A stretch of DNA of 5,316 nucleotides from SAR324 cluster bacterium (GTDB taxonomy: Bacteria; SAR324; JACQKK01): positions 1-5,316 of the forward strand of contig JAPUJL010000349.1 of the NCBI GenBank assembly GCA_027296185.1, given 5' to 3'. The position numbers and the translations under genes are program-made. Shown here piece after piece: positions 1 through 5,316 of this stretch (the first letter of the stretch is position 1; every line of letters begins with the position of its first letter). The notes under the pieces were generated by a model. It worked only from the letters and a program-made list of their open reading frames with translations, had not been told where the DNA came from and made no database searches.

Positions 1-2
1 CC

Positions 3-809
3 GAGACGGGCGAGGTGCTGCTGGAATTGCTCGACGAGACGCCGCGGCTCCTGCTCCGCGGCGCTGCGGGCGGGCGGGGCAATGCCCGCTTCAAGACCTC
101 CACCAATCGCGTTCCCATGGAATGCGAGCCGGGCGCGCCCGGGGAGGAACACTGGGTGGAGCTGGAGCTGAAGCTGATCGCCGACGTGGGCTTGGTCGGA
201 TTTCCCAACGCGGGCAAGTCCACCCTCATCAGCCGGGTCTCCCGGGCCCGGCCCAAGATCGCAGATTACCCCTTCACGACCCTCGTGCCCAATCTGGGCG
301 TGGTGCAGACGGAGGGGTTCGAGAGCTTCGTCGTGGCGGACATTCCGGGGATCATCCGCGGCGCCCACGAAGGCGCGGGGCTGGGCCACCGCTTCCTCCG
401 CCACATCGAGCGCACGGCGCTGCTGCTGCTCCTGCTGGACCTTTCCGAACTCGCCGAGCAAGACCCGGAGGCGCAGTACGAGGCGCTGCTGGAGGAGATG
501 CGCCTCTACTCCGCCGCGCTGCCGGAAAAGCCGCGGGCGGTGGCGCTGACCAAGGCGGATCTGGTGACGGGAGAGGAGGCCGTGGCGGGTCTGCGCCAGC
601 GGCTGGAGGCGGCTGGCGAGCGGGTGTTCCTCATCTCCGCGGTGACGGGGGCGGGCCTGCCCGGGCTGCTCAACTATCTGGCTCGGGAGGTAGTGGCCGC
701 ACACGGGCAGCGGAATTCGGCCGGACGTGTTTCCGGCTCCAGTCCCGATAGGAAATCCCCTCGCCCTGGGCCAGCTTCATCCGGTACAGGCACAGGCTCA
801 CCGTGGTGA
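3..809 (+). CDS. obg: Obg/CgtA family GTPase, 5'-truncated by the window edge
   Basis: This is a ribosome-associated GTPase of the Obg family, which in bacteria acts in late large-subunit assembly and stress signalling in the cytoplasm. The frame is open from base 3, so the true start and roughly the first hundred residues (most of the glycine-rich Obg fold) lie off the left edge. What remains begins with the end of the Obg fold (GGRGNARFKTSTNR). The G domain follows: G1 GFPNAGKST (198-224), switch I YPFTTLVPNLGVV, G3 DIPG (339-350) followed by an Obg-typical GAGLGHRFLRHIERT, G4 TKAD (549-560) and G5 SAVTG (636-650). G4 has Thr where NKxD is usual. Recognisable homology ends near base 690 (LAREV). 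The last ~40 residues are low-complexity Arg/Ser/Gly/Pro and lie antisense to the converging DUF2062 gene, overlapping it by 140 bp. Family identity is seen directly; the role comes from knowledge of the family. Confidence 0.96.
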   Translation, partial: ETGEVLLELLDETPRLLLRGAAGGRGNARFKTSTNRVPMECEPGAPGEEHWVELELKLIADVGLVGFPNAGKSTLISRVSRARPKIADYPFTTLVPNLGVVQTEGFESFVVADIPGIIRGAHEGAGLGHRFLRHIERTALLLLLLDLSELAEQDPEAQYEALLEEMRLYSAALPEKPRAVALTKADLVTGEEAVAGLRQRLEAAGERVFLISAVTGAGLPGLLNYLAREVVAAHGQRNSAGRVSGSSPDRKSPRPGPASSGTGTGSPW

Positions 810-1299
810 CCGGGTAGGCCAGCAAGGAGAGCGGAATCGCCCAGCAGAAGCTGCCGAAGAGGATGGGCCAGCCGAATTCCAGCAACACCATCGCCGCGCC
901 CCGCCAAATTCGTTGACCCCAACTCAACTCGGGCCGATCCAGAAGCGCGTCGAAGGCCAGATTGAATTCGGCGAAGCTCACGGGCTGAAGGGCGAAATCG
1001 AAGAACTGCAACGTCCAGTTTCCCGTGACCAGATACCCGTAGTACATGGGCCCCATCGTCACCGGGTTGGAGATCCACACCATCGCCAGGGCAATCGGCA
1101 GACTGAAGCGCGCGCGCAACACGTAGCGCACAAAAACCCACAGGGTGGCGACGACGTACATCTGCACTCCGACGATCGGCAGGATCCCGACGAACATGCC
1201 CACCGCGGCTCCCCAACCGACCTGGTGGATGGGAGCGACGGACTCCTTGAACGGGCGGACCAGATGGTCGTGCAGGAGCTTGCGGAGCTTTCGGAACAC
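670..1299 (-). CDS. DUF2062 domain membrane protein
   Basis: This 209-residue integral membrane protein belongs to the DUF2062 family, whose biochemical function is unknown to me. A basic N-terminus (FRKLRKLLHDHLVRPFKES) is followed by hydrophobic segments at about residues 28-60, 66-92 and 132-172. The family signature is visible: a Gly-rich GMFVGILPIVGVQ (residues 34-46) and WISNPVT (75-81) followed by GPMYYGYLVTG. The start is GTG at 1299-1297, because this basic leader is typical of the family and no better start lies upstream. No clear Shine-Dalgarno sequence precedes it. The gene begins 27 bp after the alaS stop on the same strand, so co-transcription with alaS is likely. Its 3' end runs 140 bp into the converging obg gene. 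The third hydrophobic segment reaches into the overlap (to about base 786), so that part is genuine coding sequence. The final ~35 residues are polar and poorly characteristic. Confidence 0.88.
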   Translation of the reverse strand: MFRKLRKLLHDHLVRPFKESVAPIHQVGWGAAVGMFVGILPIVGVQMYVVATLWVFVRYVLRARFSLPIALAMVWISNPVTMGPMYYGYLVTGNWTLQFFDFALQPVSFAEFNLAFDALLDRPELSWGQRIWRGAAMVLLEFGWPILFGSFCWAIPLSLLAYPVTTVSLCLYRMKLAQGEGISYRDWSRKHVRPNSAARVRPLPPEPDS

Positions 1300-1326
1300 T
1301 GACTTCGGAATGGGGGATAGGCGCTT

Positions 1327-3978
1327 TTAGGAGAGGACGCGCTCTAAATACGAGTCGATGACCTCGGGGGCTCGTTCGATGGCGTGGGGAAACTTCTCCA
1401 GATCCTTCGCGCCGCCCGTGGCCATGTGCGGCGGTCCCCCGCCGCGCCCATCGGCCAGGCCGGCCACCAGCTTCACGATCTCCCCCGCCTTCACGTCTCT
1501 CCGCACCAGGTCCTCGGAAACCGTGGTGAGCAGGGTCGCCTTGCCTTGCACCAGGGCACCCAGTACCGCGACGCCGTTTTTCAATTGCTTGCGGATGGAA
1601 TCGGCCATGGCCCGCAACTCGTCGAGGGAGGCGGCCTCCACCTGAGCCGCCACGACGTTGACGCCGCGCACGGAACGGGCGCCTTGGAGGATCTCCTCCG
1701 TGCCGTCAGAACGGCTGGCCCTCTTCAGCGCCTGGACTTCCTTTTCCAGTTGCCGCTTTTCCTCCAGCAGCCGCTCGAGCTTCGTGCCCAGTTCCTCGGC
1801 GGGTGCGTTGAGCCGGCTTTTCAACTGCTCCAGCACGGCCAGCGATTCCCGGATGTGGGTTTCCGCGGTCTCCCCGCTGAGTGCCACGATGCGGCGCACG
1901 CCCGCGGCGATGCCGGTCTCCGAGACGATCTTGAAGGTGCCGATGTCTCCGGTGGCCCGGACGTGGCAGCCCCCGCACAACTCCTGGGAGAAACCGTCCA
2001 CCCTCACGACCCGCACCCGGTCGCCGTACTTCTCGCCGAACAGCGCCACCACGCCCGCGCCGACAGCGTCGTCGTAGCCGGTCTCGAAGATCTCCAGGGC
2101 CCGGTTGCGGCGGATCTGGGCGTTCACCCGCCGCTCCACCGCATCCAGTTGTGCGGCATCCGGCCGTTCGAAGTGGGTGAAGTCGAAGCGCAGGTGCTCC
2201 GGGTGCACCACGGAGCCCGCCTGATTGACTTGGCTGCCCAGCTCTTCCCGCAGGGCCGCGTGCAGCAGGTGGGTGGCGGTGTGGTTGAGCGTGATGCGCG
2301 CCCGGCGCGGCCCGTCCACTTCGGCGGTGACCGGCCGGCCGTCGGGCACGGCCCCGCCCTCGCAGACATGGAGGATCCGGTCGCCCTCGCGGATCGTATC
2401 GGTAACCCGCCATTCGCCGGCCTCGCCGAAGATGCGCCCCTGGTCCCCCACCTGGCCGCCGCCCTCCGGATAGAAGGGCGTGCGGTCGAGGACGACCTGC
2501 CATCCGCCATCGCCCGTGGGGCGGTAGCGCCGCACCGCTGCCTGTTCCTGCAGGCTGGAATAGCCGGTGAACTCCGAGTCGCCGCCCTCGCTCACCCGCA
2601 CCCAGGCTTCCGCTTCGCCGGCGGTTTGGGTGGCGGCCTTGGCCTTGGCCCGCTGCTCGGCCATCAGCGCCTCGAAGGTTTCCATCTCCACGGTGAGCCC
2701 CCGCTCCTCGGCCATCAGGTTGGTCAGGTCGACGGGAAAGCCGTAAGTGTCGTACAGCTTGAACGCCTCGGCCCCGGGAAACACCCCCGCCTTGCGGACT
2801 CGGGCCTGACCGGCGGTCTGCTCGAAGCGCTCGATGCCCCGGTCCAGGGTGTTCCCGAAGCTCTCCTCCTCCGCCCGGATGACGCTGGCCACGTGCCGTT
2901 CCTGGGCCGGCAACTCGGGAAAGGCCCGCCCCATCTCCCGTGACAGGGCCGGCACCAGGCGGTAGACGAACGGCTCCCGCATCCCCAGCACGCGCCCGAA
3001 GCGCGCGGCCCGGCGGAGCATGCGCCGCAGCACGTAACCCCGCCCCTCGTTGGATGGGATCGCCCCGTCGGCGATGGCGAAGGACAGGGCGCGGAGGTGA
3101 TCGGCGATGACCCGCATGGCCACGCCCACCTCGCCCGCGCCGTCCCGGTGGCCGGTCACCTCCTCGATCGCGGCGATGAGGGGGGTGAACAGGTCCGTGG
3201 CGTAGTTGGAATCCTTCCCTTGCAGCACCCGGGCGATCCGCTCCAGCCCCATGCCCGTGTCCACGTGTTGGGCCGGCAGCGGATCCAGCTTCCCGGACGC
3301 ATCCCGGTTGAACTGGATGAACACCAGGTTCCACAGCTCGACGAAGCGCCAGCAACCCGCGACGTTCACGCCGCAGCGGTGACCGTTGCGGCCCGCGTTG
3401 GGGCAGGTGCCCTCGCCCAGGTCGTAGTGCACTTCCGAGCAGGGTCCGCAGGGGCCCGTATCGCCCATCTCCCAGAAGTTGTATTCCTTGCCGTAGCGCA
3501 GTACCCGCGCCTCGGGCAGGGGCGTGACCTCGCTCCACAGCCGCTCAGACTCCAGGTCCGCCTCGATGCCCTCCGCCTCGTTGCCGCCGAAGACGGTGGC
3601 GTACACGCGCTCCCGGTCCAGCCCCCAGCGCTCGACCAGCAGTTCCCAGCCCCACTGGATGGCCTCGCGCTTGAAGTAGTCGCCGAAGGACCAGTTGCCC
3701 AGCATCTCGAAGAAGGTGTGATGGTAGTTGTCGCGGCCCACGTCCTCCAGATCGTTGTGCTTGCCGCTGGCGCGGATGCACTTCTGGGAGTTCACCGCGC
3801 GGTTGTAGTCCCGCGTGCCCGTGCCCAGGAACACGTCCTTGAACTGATTCATCCCCGCGTTGATGAACAGCAGCGTCGGGTCGCCCTGGGGCACCACGGG
3901 CGAGGAGCGGACAAACTTATGGCCTTTCTCCTGGAAGAAGGCGATAAACTCGTCGCGGATAGCGGCGGATGACTTCAC
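1327..3978 (-). CDS. alaS: Alanyl-tRNA synthetase
   Basis: AlaS attaches alanine to tRNA-Ala in the cytoplasm and hydrolyses mischarged Ser/Gly-tRNA-Ala. The product is 883 residues, close to the usual ~875. The class II catalytic domain is N-terminal: KSSAAIRDEF, HHTFFEMLGNWSFGDYFK, GDTGPCGPCSE (residues 172-182), HVDTGMGLERI, and motif 3 GRGYVLRRMLRR from residue 312. The editing domain has its full zinc set: H566-x3-H570 (HTATH) and C668-x3-H672 (CGGCH). A likely coiled coil at ~710-753 leads to the C-Ala domain with GGGPPHMATGG from residue 846. I chose GTG at 3978-3976 because MKSSAAIRDEF matches the canonical AlaS N-terminus. The frame stays open upstream to 4488, but the promoter -10 at 4052-4057 overlaps the nearest upstream ATG (4053), so that ATG cannot lie in the transcript. 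No Shine-Dalgarno is evident. Residues 183-217 contain Cys192, Cys202 and Cys209, an insert unlike the E. coli enzyme. The DUF2062 gene follows at 27 bp. Confidence 0.97.
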   Translation of the reverse strand: MKSSAAIRDEFIAFFQEKGHKFVRSSPVVPQGDPTLLFINAGMNQFKDVFLGTGTRDYNRAVNSQKCIRASGKHNDLEDVGRDNYHHTFFEMLGNWSFGDYFKREAIQWGWELLVERWGLDRERVYATVFGGNEAEGIEADLESERLWSEVTPLPEARVLRYGKEYNFWEMGDTGPCGPCSEVHYDLGEGTCPNAGRNGHRCGVNVAGCWRFVELWNLVFIQFNRDASGKLDPLPAQHVDTGMGLERIARVLQGKDSNYATDLFTPLIAAIEEVTGHRDGAGEVGVAMRVIADHLRALSFAIADGAIPSNEGRGYVLRRMLRRAARFGRVLGMREPFVYRLVPALSREMGRAFPELPAQERHVASVIRAEEESFGNTLDRGIERFEQTAGQARVRKAGVFPGAEAFKLYDTYGFPVDLTNLMAEERGLTVEMETFEALMAEQRAKAKAATQTAGEAEAWVRVSEGGDSEFTGYSSLQEQAAVRRYRPTGDGGWQVVLDRTPFYPEGGGQVGDQGRIFGEAGEWRVTDTIREGDRILHVCEGGAVPDGRPVTAEVDGPRRARITLNHTATHLLHAALREELGSQVNQAGSVVHPEHLRFDFTHFERPDAAQLDAVERRVNAQIRRNRALEIFETGYDDAVGAGVVALFGEKYGDRVRVVRVDGFSQELCGGCHVRATGDIGTFKIVSETGIAAGVRRIVALSGETAETHIRESLAVLEQLKSRLNAPAEELGTKLERLLEEKRQLEKEVQALKRASRSDGTEEILQGARSVRGVNVVAAQVEAASLDELRAMADSIRKQLKNGVAVLGALVQGKATLLTTVSEDLVRRDVKAGEIVKLVAGLADGRGGGPPHMATGGAKDLEKFPHAIERAPEVIDSYLERVLS

Positions 3979-4051
3979 AATGGCCGGCAGGAATGGGCTG
4001 AAGCCGCCCGACGCAGGGCGTTGAGCGGCGGGGGTTCTCGAGCGTCCCCGC

Positions 4052-4057
4052 ATTATA
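4052..4057 (-). promoter_or_regulatory. alaS promoter -10 element (TATAAT)
   Basis: Read leftward, the sequence is CGTTATAATGCGGGGA, a perfect sigma70 -10 hexamer in otherwise very GC-rich DNA. It is followed by a GC-rich discriminator (GCGGGGA), the kind associated with stringently controlled translation genes; that regulatory reading is inference. The -35 is poor: the best candidate is TTCCCT at 4079-4074 with 16-bp spacing. TTGTCC (4074-4069) looks better but is only 11 bp away. Predicted transcription start is near 4045, giving a leader of about 67 nt before the alaS GTG. That leader is too short for a T-box and I see no riboswitch in it. Confidence 0.6.
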
Positions 4058-4059
4058 AC
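4054..4059 (+). promoter_or_regulatory. Candidate rightward -10 element (TATAAC) for the transporter gene
   Basis: On the + strand TATAAC matches the sigma70 -10 at five of six positions and shares its TATA core with the leftward alaS -10. I find no convincing -35 at 16-18 bp (GGGTTC, GGGGTT and GGGGGT are the hexamers available). If used, transcription would start near 4066, giving a leader of about 100 nt before the TTG start at 4166. Only the -10 match is seen; use in this direction is inferred from the divergent gene layout. Confidence 0.35.
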
Positions 4060-4135
4060 GATTCTCCGGGACAAGGGAAGGGCTCCCGGCGCAATCCGGG
4101 CCGGGAAGCGGCCCCAACACCGGCCGGGCACGGAG

Positions 4136-4151
4136 GGCGGCCCCGGCCGCC
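4136..4151. other. GC-only inverted repeat directly upstream of the transporter ribosome binding site
   Basis: GGCGGCCCCGGCCGCC is a 7-bp inverted repeat around a CC centre. As RNA it would form a six-pair all-GC stem with a CCCG tetraloop, ending at the base before the GGGGAG Shine-Dalgarno sequence. It could act as an operator in DNA or influence ribosome access in the leader. In DNA this GC-rich it may also be incidental. There is no T-run, so it is not an intrinsic terminator. Confidence 0.4.
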
Positions 4152-4157
4152 GGGGAG
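4152..4157 (+). promoter_or_regulatory. Ribosome binding site GGGGAG that decides a TTG start
   Basis: GGGGAG lies 8 nt before TTG at 4166-4168. This is the only well-placed Shine-Dalgarno sequence for the transporter frame, and no in-frame ATG lies between it and the first predicted membrane helix. It is the reason for choosing the TTG start. Confidence 0.6.
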
Positions 4158-4165
4158 CGGGCGCG

Positions 4166-5095
4166 TTGGCGGATCGCGAATCCATTTCAGAAAATACCGC
4201 ACCGGCCCAGAGCCCGGCGCGGCGCGGGTTGCTCTCCCTGCACGCCGCCGTGCTGCTGGTCGCTTTCGCCGCGCTCTTCGGCAAGTGGATCGGCGTGGGC
4301 GCGTTCCTGATCGTCTTCGGACGGCTCGTCTTCGCCATTCCGGCGCTGGGGGCGGCGATCGCCTGGAGCGGTGGCTCCTTCCGGCTGCCGGCAGGCCGCG
4401 AACGGCTGCTGCTGATCGGCAACGGGCTGGTGCTGGCCGTGCACTGGGTGAGCTTTTTCCACTCGGTACAGATTTCCACCGTCGCCATCGCCCTGCTGGG
4501 CTATTGCTCCGCTCCAGTCTTCGCGGTGCTGCTGTAGCCGCTGTGGTACCGGGAGTCCTTCTCCGTCCGGAGCCTCCTGGCCGCCGTCCTGATCGTGGGC
4601 GGCATGGTGCTGATCGTGCCCAGCTGGGACTGGGGCGATTCCACTCTGCAGGGCATGGTGTGGGGGCTGGTCTCGGGCTTCACCTTCGCGCTTCTGCAGT
4701 TGTTGAACCGGCGCCTCGTGCGGGTGATGGGGAGCCTCCCGCTGGCGTTCTATCTCGACCTCACGGCCATGGTGGCCATGCTGCCCTTCCTCCCACTCAC
4801 GTGGAGCGACCCGAGCGCCGCGGATATCGGCCTGATGGCGGTGCAGGGGGTCGTGTTCACCGCTGTCTCGCACACCCTGTTCATTCACGCGCTGCACAGC
4901 GTTCAGGCACAGGTGGTGGCCATCGTCGGCACCCTGGAACCGATCTACGGAATCGCCCTGGCCGCCTGGCTGCTGGGTGAAATTCCCACGTCACGCACCG
5001 TGGCGGGCGGGGTGGTCATCCTTACGGCCGTGGCCGGGGTCACCCTGCTCCGCACCGGCTGGCGCCTCCCCTGGCGCAGCGGCGCCTCCCCGTAG
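4166..5095 (+). pseudogene. EamA/DMT-superfamily transporter with an in-frame TAG at codon 124
   Basis: This frame encodes a drug/metabolite-type (EamA, ten-helix) inner-membrane transporter of unknown substrate. Ignoring the internal stop it spans 310 codons including the final TAG, the normal full length for the family. A TTG start at 4166 follows GGGGAG. Codons 1-123 give about four hydrophobic segments ending ...SAPVFAVLL; TAG (4535-4537) follows; the same frame resumes with PLWYRESFSVRSLL. The second EamA repeat is complete, with LEPIYGIALAAWLLGEIPT from about residue 257. Family members often read APVF...LLEPLxxRE here, so a GAG-to-TAG change is the simplest origin. There is no frameshift: both halves sit in one frame. 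The alternatives are a sequencing error, a recent nonsense mutation, stop readthrough, or separate expression of the second half from GTG at 4595 (no good ribosome binding site seen). The last residues (RSGASP) are encoded by a tandem repeat. Substrate is not inferable. Confidence 0.85.
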
Positions 5096-5127
5096 CGCCG
5101 TCGCAGCGGCGCCTCCCCGTAGCGCCG
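5075..5127. repeat. Tandem repeat of 27-bp period spanning the transporter stop codon
   Basis: A 26-base sequence at 5075-5100 recurs exactly at 5102-5127, a 27-bp period with one intervening T. Each copy contains GGCGCCTCCCCGTAG, so the transporter stop TAG (5093-5095) is duplicated in frame at 5120-5122. The GGCGCCTCCCC core also appears once before (5061-5071) and in degraded form after (GGCGCCTCCTC, 5127-5137). Core starts are therefore at 5061, 5081, 5108 and 5127. The pattern fits slipped-strand duplication of a GC-rich segment at the gene's end. Confidence 0.85.
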
Positions 5128-5160
5128 GCGCCTCCTCGGGCACACCGTGCGGCAGCATGC

Positions 5161-5206
5161 CGGGGCCGAGGGAGCCCCGCCGCACCAGGAGCGGGCGGCG
5201 CGCCGC
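5161..5206. other. Two adjacent GC-rich inverted repeats downstream of the transporter gene
   Basis: CGGGGC (5161-5166) pairs with GCCCCG (5174-5179) across a 7-nt loop, and GCGGCGCGCCGC (5195-5206) is a perfect 12-bp palindrome. Neither is followed by a T-tract, so a classical intrinsic terminator is not supported. They could still form structure at the 3' end of the transporter transcript. Chance is a real alternative at this base composition. Confidence 0.35.
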
Positions 5207-5240
5207 TTGCGCCGAGGTTTTGGGCCAAATCCGGCCGCTC

Positions 5241-5274
5241 TTTTCATTCGCGGTACTTTTTGTGCATTATATCG
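5241..5274. promoter_or_regulatory. AT-richer promoter-like patch near the right edge
   Basis: This is one of the few AT-rich stretches in the window. Leftward it contains a perfect TATAAT (5271-5266) but no good -35. Rightward it has TTTTCA (5241-5246), 18 bp, then CATTAT (5265-5270), four of six matches each. A rightward promoter for a gene beyond the window is the more natural reading, because the DNA to the left holds only the transporter's 3' end. The direction is not settled. No start codon with well-spaced Shine-Dalgarno is visible before the window ends. Confidence 0.35.
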
Positions 5275-5316
5275 AGAACATTGGGAGAATGTGGGGTGCT
5301 CCGCGGAAGGCGGGGC

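Noticed and set aside
1384..2943. Long (519-codon) open frame on the + strand inside alaS
   Set aside because: It is antisense to a clearly real alaS, has no recognisable domain, and is rich in Gly/His/Arg/Leu as expected of a shadow frame in GC-rich codons. The same applies to + strand 3097-3972 and - strand 1706-3538.
3979..4488. 170-residue in-frame N-terminal extension of AlaS, from an ATG at 4488
   Set aside because: It is antisense to the transporter, has no AlaS-like sequence, and lies upstream of the alaS -10. The canonical AlaS N-terminus begins exactly at the GTG at 3978.
4187..4897. 236-codon - strand frame antisense to the transporter
   Set aside because: It is rich in Gln/His/Glu/Arg with no recognisable domain and mirrors the hydrophobic transporter codons, a typical antisense shadow.
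4021..4980. 319-codon + strand frame that runs through the transporter's internal stop without a break
   Set aside because: Transporter-like sequence is in the other frame on both sides of the TAG. This frame is Arg/Gly/Pro-rich with no membrane segments, so it is a shadow and not evidence of a frameshift.
5221..5245. Intrinsic terminator at GGCC-AAATCC-GGCC followed by CTCTTTT
   Set aside because: The stem is only four pairs and the T-run is short and offset, so it is too weak to call.
4945..5247. 100-codon - strand frame starting 18 bp past the leftward TATAAT at 5266-5271
   Set aside because: The promoter position is suggestive, but the product is Arg-rich low-complexity (including a duplicated RRYGEAPL from the tandem repeat), has no ribosome binding site, and is antisense to the transporter's end.
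5123..5316. Open + strand frame after the second repeat-borne TAG, running off the right edge
   Set aside because: No start codon with a ribosome binding site and no recognisable sequence. Open stretches of this length are expected by chance at this GC content.
5283..5316. Possible gene start at the right edge (ATG at 5289 after GGGAG)
   Set aside because: The GGGAG is only 1 nt from the ATG (3 nt from the GTG at 5291), too close for a normal ribosome binding site, and fewer than ten codons are visible.

Overview
This is a GC-rich (by eye roughly two thirds G+C), tightly packed bacterial chromosomal window. It holds three apparently intact housekeeping or conserved reading frames and one interrupted transporter gene. 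There are no RNA genes, insertion sequences, CRISPR arrays or phage genes that I can support. The phylum cannot be fixed from sequence alone. The alanyl-tRNA synthetase has a cysteine-containing insert after its GPCGPCSE motif that the E. coli enzyme lacks as I recall it, so I would not assume an enteric-type gammaproteobacterium.

Layout, left to right. (1) The 3' two thirds of an Obg/CgtA GTPase gene runs rightward to 809, with its N-terminal part lost off the left edge. (2) Converging on it, and overlapping its 3' end by 140 bp, is a leftward gene for a DUF2062 membrane protein (1299 to 670). (3) Only 27 bp upstream of that gene, on the same strand, lies alaS (3978 to 1327), encoding a full-length alanyl-tRNA synthetase. 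alaS and the DUF2062 gene probably share a transcript. (4) A 187-bp intergenic region (3979-4165) separates alaS from a rightward gene. It carries a perfect TATAAT facing alaS, an overlapping TATAAC facing the other way, and a GC-rich hairpin just before a Shine-Dalgarno site. (5) A rightward EamA/DMT-type transporter frame (4166-5095) starts at TTG and is interrupted by a single in-frame TAG at codon 124. Homology-like sequence continues in the same frame on both sides of that stop. (6) The last ~220 bp hold a 27-bp-period tandem repeat that covers and duplicates the transporter stop codon, two GC-rich inverted repeats, and an AT-richer promoter-like patch near the right edge.

The genes serve translation and ribosome-linked functions (AlaS charges tRNA-Ala; Obg is a ribosome-associated GTPase) plus two membrane proteins of unknown substrate. 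I see no previously undescribed multi-gene system here. The items most worth a second look are the in-frame TAG in the transporter, the long convergent overlap, the opposed -10 elements at the alaS promoter, and the tandem repeat across a stop codon.
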